Source of the DNA: Streptomyces pilosus
GTDB lineage: Bacteria > Actinomycetota > Actinomycetes > Streptomycetales > Streptomycetaceae
Direction of reading: 5' to 3'
NCBI RefSeq assembly: GCF_014649835.1
Contig: NZ_BMTU01000024.1
Span: 1-40,512, forward strand
Length of the DNA stretch: 40,512 nucleotides
Shown here: positions 32,733 through 40,512 of the stretch, in pieces
How positions within the stretch are numbered: position 1 is the stretch's first letter
Layout of the letters: every line of letters starts with the position of its first letter
Translations under genes and position numbers: made by a program
Notes under the pieces: generated by a model
Told to the model about the DNA's origin: nothing
Database searches by the model: none
What the model saw: the letters and a program-made list of their open reading frames with translations, nothing else

Positions 32733-34367
32733 ATGAAAGAAGAGAAGTCTGATCAGAATGCATTTTCGACACGCGAGCTAATCACTTTCAAGCTGCTCGA
32801 TCAGCCGGAACTTTGGCGGCTGCGCGCCATTGAGCGCGTAGTGATCTCCAGAGCGATGTGGTCAGAGAGGGAACGCGAAATTCACGTGAAGCCCCTCGAA
32901 GAGATTCTCTTGAGCGAGCTAGACGCTCTCCGGAATGAGTCGCCGCTAAAACGTCCGCGCGACAGAAGAACAATAGGACTCACCCTGCCGATCTCAGAAT
33001 TCCCTAAAGTTCCGCTACTGGACTTGCATATGAGTGTCGCCAAGAATCCGGTCTATAGAGTCCGCCTGGACGAGAGCGCTAAATTTCAGGCACGCTACCT
33101 CAGGTACCTGAGCGCTAATATTAACAATGACAACCCGAACCCGATCAGTGACGACCTTGAGGATTTCCTGACTGCGCTGTTCTACTTCCCCACTCAAGCA
33201 TATGACGATCTTTGGCGAGCTCCGCGAACAAGGCTACTAGGCGAGGAGGAAAAGGTTCGGAAGCACTTGAAGAGCGAGCGATTGCTGCGTAAAGTAGCGG
33301 AAGGTGACGTATACGACAACTGGTCATCCCTTTGCCGGGCGAGCGAAGAAGCCGTAAAGAGAAGAGCCTTCGAGGAGCATTTGAGTGGCACCCAGAACCC
33401 ACTCATCGCTCTTCCGTATTTTGTTCGCGAGATGAAGAAGAGAAGGAAAGGGGCGCTGACCGAAGACGAGGTTGCAAAAGCAATTAATTCGAGGCTCAAT
33501 GAGCTTGAATCATTTATCCGTAATACGGAAGCTGTTTCCCGAGGCGAGAGGCAGGGGTACCCTGCCGTAGCAAAAAGAGTGCTTGAGGCTTACGCTGCCT
33601 ACGGGTATCGATGGATGGCGTTCGCCAATTGCGAAGTTCCGCTTGATAGGCCCTTCACCATTGAAGTTAGAGAGGAGAGGGCAGTCTACTTCACAGTGAA
33701 GGCACGGGACAAATATAAGCTCGCCGTGAAATTTCCATTTGGAGAATATCTCGGAAAAACTGCCTGGAAAATGGTGTCTTTCGCTGACGCGGAGACCAAC
33801 CACGTCAGCATTCGCGTTGCTGACACATCTGTGCGCATGCTTCGGGACTTTGAGGTTTTTGACGCAAAAGGGTCTCCGGATCAGTCGGCGGTCGACGAAG
33901 AGAAGAGGACTTTCGAACTATATCTGCGGCACTCAAGTCTCAAGCGTCCCGAAAGGATCTGGATCAAGTGTCACCTCCGGCTCTCCCGCGTCACATCGTG
34001 CTTCCTCTGGGCGGCCATGATCATCACAGCGTTCGCAGTATCCCTGCTGATTTTGCGAGGCGCGACGGAAGAGCCCAATTCGAATGCCGAACAGAAGTAT
34101 GAGGTGTATATGCAGGGCAATACCGGAACGGCGTCCCCTGTTGAGGTGACTCAGAGAAGCAAGCCGCGCGGGCTAACCGCTGCAGATGCTGCGCTGATTC
34201 TTATTCCTACAGCCTTTGTTGCGTCTTTCCTTCTCGTTAAAGACTCGTCTACCTTGGTGATGCGGGTACGTCGGGTTAGGCAGGCAGTCCTTGTATGCGA
34301 GTTCTTTGTTATGCTGGCTGTTGCCTTTTCTCTACTGGCTAACCGTGATGTCTGGTCGTCGCTGTGA
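32733..34367 (+). CDS. unknown membrane protein, AT-rich gene
   Basis: A 544-residue protein not recognised. Residues 1-415 are soluble and charged, with helices (ELITFKLLDQPELWRLRAIE) and a mixed alpha/beta region near 295-375 (FTIEVREERAVYFTVKARDK, VSIRVADTSVRMLRDFEVF). Three membrane helices follow: ~420-443 (SCFLWAAMIITAFAVSLLIL), ~483-502 and ~516-536. The ~40-residue loop between the first two would face outside if the large domain is cytoplasmic. Codon use is unlike its neighbours, with many A/T-ending codons (aat, aaa, tat, att), indicating recent transfer from a lower-GC source. It lies near the NACHT membrane protein, on the opposite strand and convergent. No ribosome-binding site is obvious. 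Confidence 0.7.
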   Translation: MKEEKSDQNAFSTRELITFKLLDQPELWRLRAIERVVISRAMWSEREREIHVKPLEEILLSELDALRNESPLKRPRDRRTIGLTLPISEFPKVPLLDLHMSVAKNPVYRVRLDESAKFQARYLRYLSANINNDNPNPISDDLEDFLTALFYFPTQAYDDLWRAPRTRLLGEEEKVRKHLKSERLLRKVAEGDVYDNWSSLCRASEEAVKRRAFEEHLSGTQNPLIALPYFVREMKKRRKGALTEDEVAKAINSRLNELESFIRNTEAVSRGERQGYPAVAKRVLEAYAAYGYRWMAFANCEVPLDRPFTIEVREERAVYFTVKARDKYKLAVKFPFGEYLGKTAWKMVSFADAETNHVSIRVADTSVRMLRDFEVFDAKGSPDQSAVDEEKRTFELYLRHSSLKRPERIWIKCHLRLSRVTSCFLWAAMIITAFAVSLLILRGATEEPNSNAEQKYEVYMQGNTGTASPVEVTQRSKPRGLTAADAALILIPTAFVASFLLVKDSSTLVMRVRRVRQAVLVCEFFVMLAVAFSLLANRDVWSSL

Positions 34368-34540
34368 AGTGGCGACAATTCTTACAGGTTGTCCCTCTTG
34401 GCTAACCGAAGGGCCGGCCCCCGACCTGCTCGAATGCGCGTTGTTCACCACCGGCTGGGAAGCATCCGGCTGACGACACGCTGCGCCGGGGCGTGTGGCG
34501 GTACAGGGCGCGGTAAAAAAGGGCACCTCTCGCTTGCGCG

Positions 34541-34813
34541 ATCCGCCTGCAGGCCGCGGAGCGGTTCTGCCGGGGTGAGCAGACTGCGCTGACCGGGAAG
34601 GATCTGCGGCGATCACCGATCGATCAGTGGAACGGCGAGAGCGGTGCGGAGGTCCCGACCTCGGGCGGTTCGCCCGGGGCGGCTGAAGGTGTTCGACGCT
34701 CCATTCATCGTGTTGGAAGGGGAGTTGGCCAAGTGGCCCGCCACGCATGGGTGGCGGGGCCAGTGGTGGACGCTGGCCAGAGTCAAGACGGTGATCGGCC
34801 GCCGCATCCACTA
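34541..34813 (+). pseudogene. IS630-like transposase N-terminal remnant
   Basis: Plus-strand fragments match the winged-helix N-terminus of IS630-type transposases: IRLQAAERFCRGEQTAL (34541 on), then after decay FIVLEGELAKWPATHGW and QWWTLARVKTVIGRRIH before a stop at 34811. Normal members continue for ~200 more residues with the DDE domain, absent here. The rest of the interval 34368-34540 between the two flanking genes shows no coding signal. Confidence 0.7.
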
Positions 34814-34821
34814 GCCACCCT

Positions 34822-37122
34822 TCAGGAGCTTCGCGCGAGATAGCGTTGCAGTTCACGGTGGCGGAACTGGTACGCCGTACCGGCCTGGCGCAGCACACCC
34901 CTGTGGCGATGGGCGTCAGCCAGGAATGCTTGCAGGTGCCAGGGCACATGCCCCCTGAGTGCGAGGAGCAGCGTGACCGCAGCGTAGGACGTCCATACCG
35001 AGGCCGCCAAGCCGGTCGTGAGCCCCAGGGTCAGTCCGAAGGCGAGGGCGGAACAGACCCCGACGAGCAGGGCGCGTGTGTACCCGTCGCTGGCTCCCAC
35101 GGTGATGCTAACCACCAATCCGATGGCGAGACCCGCTCCGAGTCCCGCCCTGAGCGCCGTGGTGCGTAAGGTCCTGCGGTCCTGAGTCGCGAGTGCTAAT
35201 GGGCCAGCGGCTTGGTCCAGCGTCAGCGGACGAGCCGCCAGGCCGGTCGCGATCAGGATTGGGGTGAAGAGGATCAGCGCAGTCGCCGTGAAGTCGCGCA
35301 GTCCGGCGACAGGATCAGAGGGAAAACCGGCCATCGCGCCGCTCGTCACCGACGCCCCTGCTGCCATCGCCAGGAAGAGGTGCCCTGAATTGCCAACCCG
35401 AAAATACTGCCAAGACCAGTGCACACCGATGGCAGGCAAGCTGTCCTGCTGCTTCTCCGTGATGACCCACGCGGAGATTGCAGTTAACCCACCAGCCAGC
35501 AGGCTCCACGCCATAAACATAGGTACCGCGAAGATGGCAGTTGCTTTCACGGAGTAGGAGAGAGTGGCCCAAGCGGTTCGACCGAGTTCCTGGACGCCAT
35601 GCTCTGCGAGTGCGGTGACGAAAAAGTCCAGAGCAAATCCCATGCCAGTCAGCAACAGTGCCCCGACAAAGACGCCACCCCATACGGCGAGGCCCGTCAG
35701 CACGCTCACCATAGACTGAATGACCCGACGTGGAAATGTTCGGTGCAACTGCCACCAGCGTAGATGGTCGTCATGTGGTGTTTGCTCAAGATGGCCGGCC
35801 AGGAAGCGGAGTGTCCGCTCCGCTCGCTTGCTACTCCAGCGGCAGGGTTGCTCCGGATTGATGCGGTACGCGGCTGGAAGGAACGACGCGTACAGGATCT
35901 TAAGAAGATCCTCCCGGTTTAAGTGATCGAGCATGCGCCGCGGATGGGGCACCGCACCGAGCGGTTCACCGGCGCGGGGATTGAAAACCATTTTCGCCAG
36001 AAACACCCCCAGTGGTGTTTGCAATACTTCGGCTACGGGCGCATCCGTCGGCAGCACATCGAAACCGTCCCACCGGGCCCGAGCGGCGCTGCCATCAGCC
36101 CCGGCGTCACGCCGCAGATACTTTAGAGCGGTCTGTCGACTTAACGGAAGAAGCCGTATGCCTCCCGCCGCACGCAGAGGCGTCGCCGTGGGGTGTTCAT
36201 CGCCATCACTCCTGAGCGCCTCCCGGTACTCCTCCGTTCGACTTGACAAAACCAGCGGCCATTCGGACGGCAGGACGGCGTTGATAGCGACCAATGCCTG
36301 CGGGCGCAGCCGTCGGGGCAGCTCGTCAAATCCGTCCAATAGCGGCAAGATAAAGTTCTCTTCGACCAACTTCTCAGCATGACTTTTCGCCCGTGCTTTC
36401 ATCGCCTTCCGGCTCGCCGCAGACGTGGAGGCGGAGAGTAGGGCCGCTTCGTGATCTTGCACCAGTTGTTCCGTCAACCATGCCCGGAACGTCTGTCGGT
36501 TGACGTTCCATGACGCAAGAGAGAAGACCACCGGCACCCGTCCGCCGTCCGCGCGTTGCCGCAACAACGCTCCCTGAAGCCGTGTTAACAGCACGCTCTT
36601 GCCAGACCCGGGCTCTCCCAGCACCACGAGACGGCGGGTGGGTACGGACTTAAGGAAGACATCGTCTATCTCGCCGTCGCTCCCGCACAGGCCGGTGGCG
36701 TCCGCCGGCCACTGCGATGGCTCTCCGGGCGGCCCGCCTGGCCAGCCCCTGGCCATGGACACCAACTCGTCCCATCCCTCGACCAGGTCGCCCTCGACGT
36801 TCCGCCATGCGACGGGTAGGAGGTAGGGGTTTTCGAGGTCGCGTACCTGCCATTCACTGCGCCACTGCTTCTCAATCCTGACTGCCAATCCATCGGATAT
36901 CTCCGAAGAGCCCGGAGAGGAAGCCGACTGAGGATTCTGCTCGAGATACTGCGTGAGCGCCAGCGTGAGCGCGATGACGGCGAGGAAGGACCCCACGACA
37001 CTGGCTGTCTGGTCGGACCTCTCCAGAGTGTTCAACGCGTAGTAAGCGCCGAGCGCAACGGTGGCACCACAGCCAAGGATGATAATCGACCGCTTATACC
37101 GCTTCTTCTGTCGCCGACTCAC
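34822..37122 (-). CDS. NACHT-domain NTPase with membrane segments
   Basis: A 766-residue protein of a family frequent in Streptomyces. Two N-terminal membrane helices (~12-31 and ~41-59) precede a NACHT NTPase. Walker A is VVLGEPGSGKSVLL (166-179), Walker B is LPLLDGFDEL (259-268) and sensor 1 is LVLSSRTEEY. After a helical region (~380-445), at least six membrane helices follow (~455-695, for example SVLTGLAVWGGVFVGALLLT). It ends in the signature AYQFRHRELQRYLAR. The GTG start at 37122 is the only reasonable one. Such STAND-type ATPases act as sensors or switches in defence and signalling; here any effect would be at the membrane. All NTPase motifs are intact. Confidence 0.88.
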   Translation of the reverse strand: MSRRQKKRYKRSIIILGCGATVALGAYYALNTLERSDQTASVVGSFLAVIALTLALTQYLEQNPQSASSPGSSEISDGLAVRIEKQWRSEWQVRDLENPYLLPVAWRNVEGDLVEGWDELVSMARGWPGGPPGEPSQWPADATGLCGSDGEIDDVFLKSVPTRRLVVLGEPGSGKSVLLTRLQGALLRQRADGGRVPVVFSLASWNVNRQTFRAWLTEQLVQDHEAALLSASTSAASRKAMKARAKSHAEKLVEENFILPLLDGFDELPRRLRPQALVAINAVLPSEWPLVLSSRTEEYREALRSDGDEHPTATPLRAAGGIRLLPLSRQTALKYLRRDAGADGSAARARWDGFDVLPTDAPVAEVLQTPLGVFLAKMVFNPRAGEPLGAVPHPRRMLDHLNREDLLKILYASFLPAAYRINPEQPCRWSSKRAERTLRFLAGHLEQTPHDDHLRWWQLHRTFPRRVIQSMVSVLTGLAVWGGVFVGALLLTGMGFALDFFVTALAEHGVQELGRTAWATLSYSVKATAIFAVPMFMAWSLLAGGLTAISAWVITEKQQDSLPAIGVHWSWQYFRVGNSGHLFLAMAAGASVTSGAMAGFPSDPVAGLRDFTATALILFTPILIATGLAARPLTLDQAAGPLALATQDRRTLRTTALRAGLGAGLAIGLVVSITVGASDGYTRALLVGVCSALAFGLTLGLTTGLAASVWTSYAAVTLLLALRGHVPWHLQAFLADAHRHRGVLRQAGTAYQFRHRELQRYLARSS

Positions 37123-37252
37123 GCGAACATTATCGACTACGCCTGCACTGCTGTCCCGATATTTCCGAAATCCTTCCCGTCAGTGCGGAGGATCCGACAC
37201 AACGGGTTACGGCCCTGCGATCACTGGAGCGGGACACCTCCGTGAACCTCTT

Positions 37253-37516
37253 TCATCCTGAATAATCGCAGGTCAGCAAGGTGTGGATGGCTAGGACGAT
37301 GCGGCTGATGCGGCGGGTCGAGCAGTCAGGTCCTCGACGGCCCACGTGCGCCACTCGATTCGGTGGGGTTGGGCACTCCCGAGTGCTCGACGTAGCAGGG
37401 GCAAGGACGGCGGCCGCGTAGTCGAGCGGGATGCCACGGTGCTGGACAGCCCAGCCCCAGACGGTCAGGTCCTCGATCAGCGCGGGCCGATCGGATGACG
37501 GGTTGGGGTGATACAT
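37253..37516 (-). CDS. small conserved hypothetical protein
   Basis: An 87-residue protein with AAGGAG 10-15 nt before the ATG at 37516; the frame extends further upstream, but the ribosome-binding site decides this start. The N-terminal half (RPALIEDLTVWGWAVQHRGI followed by PLDYAAAVLAP) looks conserved, as does the end (VLAIHTLLTCDYSG). The middle (ATSSTRECPTPPNRVAHVG) looks less regular, so a compensated pair of frameshifts is possible. Soluble, no motif, function unknown. Confidence 0.55.
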   Translation of the reverse strand: MYHPNPSSDRPALIEDLTVWGWAVQHRGIPLDYAAAVLAPATSSTRECPTPPNRVAHVGRRGPDCSTRRISRIVLAIHTLLTCDYSG

Positions 37517-37647
37517 GGTCTGCGGGTCTCCTTCGGTGCCGCCCCGGGGCTGAGCCGGTGGCTGCGGGGGGGGGCCTTCGCTGGCCAATGCAGTGGCCTT
37601 AGCGTCTCGACCTCATAGCGCGGCATGCAGCCCGAGAGAATGACGGC

Positions 37648-38025
37648 ATGACCATCTTCCGCTGTGCCAACTGCCAGCAGCCCGTGACCAGCGAAGTGGT
37701 GTCGGGAGAACCAGTGAGGGGTCCCGAGCGGCCGCCGGGCCACGAGGTCGCTCCGCAGCGGATGGCTCTGGGGACTTGCAAGACCAACTTCGACGGCAGC
37801 CTTCTGATCTTCCACCCGGACGACGTTCCTGGGACGGTGCTTCACCCCGACCCACAACGTGTCAGTGGTTGCTGCGGGCTCGCGGGCCAAGACGGGCCCA
37901 ACCTCGTCTGCGGCGGATGCGGCGTTGAGGTAGCGACGAAAGAGTCCGATTGCTGGACCGACAACCTTGTGGCACTGATTGCCGCCGCAGTGACTGATGG
38001 GCGTATGACAGAAGCTGACATCTAG
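37648..38025 (+). CDS. cysteine-rich conserved hypothetical protein
   Basis: A 125-residue protein opening MTIFRCANCQQPVTSEV with a CxxC pair. A second group follows near 75-90 (GCCGLAGQDGPNLVCGGCGV), which together could bind zinc. The C-terminus ATKESDCWTDNLVALIAAAV is typical of a Streptomyces family of this size that I recall but cannot name. The ATG at 37648 directly precedes the conserved N-terminus. It is divergent from the 87-residue gene, with ~130 bp between them. No function is known. Confidence 0.65.
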   Translation: MTIFRCANCQQPVTSEVVSGEPVRGPERPPGHEVAPQRMALGTCKTNFDGSLLIFHPDDVPGTVLHPDPQRVSGCCGLAGQDGPNLVCGGCGVEVATKESDCWTDNLVALIAAAVTDGRMTEADI

Positions 38026-38229
38026 GGCGAGGTCCGAGCTTGCGTTCCCTTGAGCACCGGCCTCCCGGCCCGACGGTTGCTCTTCGGCTTCGAGGTCTGG
38101 TTGTGCGCCCAGCGACCGAGCTGGACCGTGCCGCGTCTGGCGCGAGTCCTCAGCACAGGCCAACGGTTCGGCTTCTTGATCGCGCGTGGGCAGTCCCGGC
38201 CGCGCCGGGTCGGGAGGAGGCGGGCGCGT

Positions 38230-39400
38230 GCCTCCCGACCCGGCCTCGGCGAAGGAGCGGGTGAGCTTGGTGGGGGTCGCTCCGAGCTGTGACGGGATGA
38301 TGCGGACGCAGTTCAGGTAAGAGACACGGTCGGCGTCCACCGTCGGGCGGGCTAGCGCGGCTGTGTGGGCGAACTGGCGGATGGCGTGGTGGACTGCGAG
38401 GTAGGCCCACAGTTCCTGTCGGACACCTTCCGGTGTCCGCGACCTGATAGGCCCGCCTGGGCCGAGGTGGTTCTTGATCTCGTCGAAGGCGAGCTCAATC
38501 TCCCAGCGTTCCCGGTAGAGCGCGACCAGTTCGTCGGCCGGGTACTGCTCGGCGTCCAGCAGCGTCGTGCCCAGGTAGGCGACCTTGTCGCCCTTGGCGA
38601 AGGTGATGACGCGGTAAATCACGTTCTGGGGCAACGTTCGGCCCTCTCGCGCGGCTCGGAGTCGGACGTCTTTTCCCGGTCGTGCCATCGACAGGTACGA
38701 ACCGTCGGGAAGTTCTTCCTGGGCGGCGCCGAGGTGGTTGGACTGGAGCCTGACCAGCAGATCCGCGCCCGCCGCGGTGAAGACGTGGCGAACTCGACCG
38801 ACCAGAAGCCGCGGTCGGCGATAACCAGGTCGCCGGGGCCGGTGGAGCCGGCCAGCGGGTAGGCGAGGCTGCGCTCGCCGTCGTGGTAGCCACCGAGACG
38901 AGCGTCGAGGATCCTTGCGTACCGATCTCGGCGAGGACCACCGCCCTGACCTGGGGGAAGCCGAAGGGGACGCCGCCTCTGGTGGAGGGGCCGTCGAAGG
39001 TGTCACCGTTGCTCGTCCAATCGGGGAGATCGAACTGGCTGCCGTCCAGGGCGAGGAGCCGCAGTTCTCGCCACCACGCTCCGGGAGTGGTCGGGGTGGC
39101 GAGCGGGCCGGCCACCTATCGGAACACGGTCTCCAGCAGGTCTTCGCCAAGGCGGGCGCGGGCTCGGCACAACGACGACCGGTTCACTCGGGCGAGGGCC
39201 CGGCTGCCCAGGATGCCGTTGGTCAGCACCCGCAGCACCTCCTCGTACGACTCCCGGGCGAACAGGCACAGGGCCAGGACGAAGTACACGACCAGCCGAG
39301 CTGGCAGGAGGTGGCGCCGCCGCTCGGCACGGTCGTGCTTGGCTATCGCCGTGAGTATTCGCCGGGAACGACCTGGTGGTGCCCGGCGCGGCCGTCCCTC
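38230..39400 (-). pseudogene. IS4-family transposase, multiply broken
   Basis: Minus-strand transposase in pieces. The N-terminus (about 39370-39115) reads HDRAERRRHLLPARLVVYFV, LALCLFARESYEEVLRVL and RARLGEDLLETVFR, then a TAG stop where Gln is expected. It continues in frame as ELRLLALDGSQFDLPD, then TFDGPSTRGGVPFGFPQVRA. After a frameshift near 38900 it resumes as FTAAGADLLVRLQSNHLGAA, RVITFAKGDKVAYLGTTLLD and ALYRERWEIELAFDEIKNHL, the catalytic Y(2)R(3)E(6)K region. The C-terminus after LTRSFAEA is also altered. With a nonsense codon and at least one frameshift it is inactive. Terminal repeats could not be identified. Confidence 0.85.
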
Positions 39401-39511
39401 TGACGGGGATGAGGCGGAGGTCGTGGCGCTGGAGGATACGGCGGTCGGCTGCCCTGATGAGCAGGTGAGCTACGAGCCCGTCGCGGGCGGAGCTTGGCCT
39501 GGGACGGGGCG

Positions 39512-39537
39512 GGCCGCCGGGTGTCTGCCCGGCGGCC
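39512..39537 (-). terminator. hairpin terminator of the lamin-tail gene
   Basis: GGCCGCCGGG (39512-39521) pairs perfectly with CCCGGCGGCC (39528-39537) around TGTCTG, starting 15 nt past the stop of the minus-strand gene. Confidence 0.7.
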
Positions 39538-39551
39538 GGTGAGGGTGGAGG

Positions 39552-40052
39552 TCAGCCGTGGTAGTTGATGTAGCCGTTGCCGTCGCGGTCGTTGGCCTTC
39601 TTGGTGTACGAGTGGACGTCAGCCCGGGCGCCGGAGGGCTTGTAGAAGTAGATGGTGTCCTTGTCGTTGTTCCAGATGAAGTTGCAGTTCTGCCGGTAGA
39701 CGACGTTCTTGGTGTCGGAGTCGGTGCCGCGGCCGCCGCGCAGCTTGATGTAGTCGCCGGGCTCCAGGGTGTGGCTCTTGGTGAAGGTGAACCTGTTGCC
39801 GGCGGCGTCCTTGACGACGTAGCCCTTGAGGTTGACCTTGGCGGTCTTCGAGTAGTTCTTGATCGTCAGGTACTCGGCCGCGGTGTTCCCGCCGGAGCAC
39901 TTGTTGGAGTCCCGGCCCGGAGCGTCGTACTGGACGCCCTTGACCTTCAGTGCCGAGGAGTACTCGGCGGCCTGCGCCGGGACGGCGGCGAGGCTGAGCA
40001 CGCCGGCGGCGGCCACGACCGCGGCGACGGGCAGGGTACGGCTGATACGCAT
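39552..40052 (-). CDS. secreted lamin-tail-domain protein
   Basis: A 166-residue exported protein. The signal peptide MRISRTLPVAAVVAAAGVLS followed by LAAVPAQA has a Sec-type cleavage site after residue 28. The mature part is a single lamin tail (LTD) Ig-like beta domain: AAEYLTIKNYSKTAKVNLKG, TLEPGDYIKLRGG and NFIWNNDKDTIYFYKPSG. It holds two Cys (in SNKCSGG and RQNCNF) that probably form a disulfide. Such proteins are abundant in Streptomyces secretomes; many bind extracellular DNA or wall material, but their role is uncertain. A strong ribosome-binding site (AGGGGGG) precedes the ATG at 40052, and a hairpin terminator follows the gene. Confidence 0.88.
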   Translation of the reverse strand: MRISRTLPVAAVVAAAGVLSLAAVPAQAAEYSSALKVKGVQYDAPGRDSNKCSGGNTAAEYLTIKNYSKTAKVNLKGYVVKDAAGNRFTFTKSHTLEPGDYIKLRGGRGTDSDTKNVVYRQNCNFIWNNDKDTIYFYKPSGARADVHSYTKKANDRDGNGYINYHG

Positions 40053-40512
40053 ACGGGTCCCCCCTCATGGTGCCTATGGAGCACCGGGGAGCATACCGAA
40101 CCCGTGATCACAGTGTGGTCAAAGAATGAAGTACATGTGAAGGCCGGGCATCGTGGTGCAGGCTGTTGAGCGGAGGGGCGCTTCGTCGGCCATCAGGTGC
40201 GGCAGAGCGGTCAGGACTTGGCAGGGCGGCCTTCCACTGCAGGATGACTGGCCGTGGTCCCGCTCCCCCGTGGAGAGCGTGACGGCCTGCCGTACACGCT
40301 GAACCACCCTGCCCGGGCTGGGGGTGGGCCGGACCCCCTATGGCACCGACGTCCTGCCTTGGCAGCGCAGAAGTCCCATGCACCGGGATGTCATGGCGTC
40401 GGGCGTGACCGCGCTGCCAGAGGGATTCGTCGCCTCCCCGACTGAGAGCGCGCCGGCAACAGGGCCGGGCGCGGCGCTGCGTTTGGGCTGTCGGTGGCTT
40501 GGGGCGCCGATG
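40053..40512. other. no gene recognised
   Basis: The promoter of the lamin-tail gene should lie in the first ~100 bp. Beyond that the sequence has no frame with convincing codon bias, no RNA gene and no clear repeat up to the window edge. Confidence 0.4.

Noticed and set aside
32536..32736. A 66-codon frame as a gene
   Set aside because: Its first half lies in IS-remnant sequence without codon bias; only the last 32 codons are worth noting, as a possible leader peptide.
34332..34949. A 205-codon minus-strand frame
   Set aside because: It is antisense to the IS630-like remnant and the end of the membrane-protein gene, with no recognisable motif.
37477..39150. A 557-codon minus-strand frame
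   Set aside because: It combines part of a decayed IS4-type transposase with the antisense of the Cys-rich gene and is not one protein.
1..40512. tRNA or rRNA genes and attachment sites
   Set aside because: No cloverleaf-like sequence or rRNA stretch was seen on either strand; the DUF2637 gene at the left edge is the only hint of an integrative element.

Overview
High-GC sequence with strong G/C preference at third codon positions, GTG and TTG starts and actinobacterial gene families (DUF2637 transfer protein, terminal protein Tpg, SAV_2336-type proteins, RsbW-like ATPases). It is almost certainly a Streptomyces or close relative. The many decayed insertion sequences and a broken tpg gene suggest an accessory region, plausibly a chromosome arm or linear plasmid. 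That placement is inference.

Layout. 1-2.1 kb: the 3' part of a DUF2637 (SpdB-like) gene of an integrative conjugative element, then a HAD-family hydrolase. 2.1-8.4 kb: a graspetide (ATP-grasp RiPP) locus: an XRE/TPR regulator, an RsbW-like ATPase, a DUF6415-like protein, an unknown protein, then precursor (tgmA), ATP-grasp ligase (tgmB, with a one-base frameshift) and PIMT-type methyltransferase (tgmC), and a DUF6087-like protein. The methyltransferase type suggests an aspartimide-containing product, as in fuscimiditide. 8.4-13.6 kb: decayed genes, an HTH/coiled-coil regulator divergent from a small membrane protein, a tpg gene fused to the tail of a CbrC-family gene, and two small membrane-associated genes. 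13.6-16.8 kb: a nested mobile element. An IS5-like transposon with perfect inverted repeats carries a methyltransferase gene and is itself split by an IS110 element with a long left end (candidate bridge RNA).

16.9-22.8 kb (minus strand): a four-gene NTP-dependent conflict system: trypco2, trypsin-VMAP protease, MoxR AAA+ ATPase, and a SAV_2336/vWA-like protein carrying a degenerate receiver domain. 22.9-24.4 kb: a decayed ISAs1 element beside an integrase-core remnant. 24.6-30.1 kb (plus strand): a second, divergent conflict module, an alpha/beta hydrolase overlapping a 1533-residue caspase-STAND NTPase-WD40 protein. 30.1-32.4 kb: a spacer with a perfect 28-bp palindrome, a small membrane protein, a frameshifted HTH gene, and a scar of a second IS110 left end inserted at the matching site of another IS5-type transposase. 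32.7-37.1 kb: an AT-richer gene for an unknown membrane protein, an IS630-like remnant, and a membrane-anchored NACHT NTPase. 37.2-40.5 kb: two small conserved proteins, a decayed IS4-type transposase, a secreted lamin-tail-domain protein, and apparently empty sequence.

The most interesting content is the pair of divergent conflict systems with a nearby NACHT membrane protein (a probable defence or self/non-self island), the graspetide locus, and the repeated site choice of the IS110-type elements.
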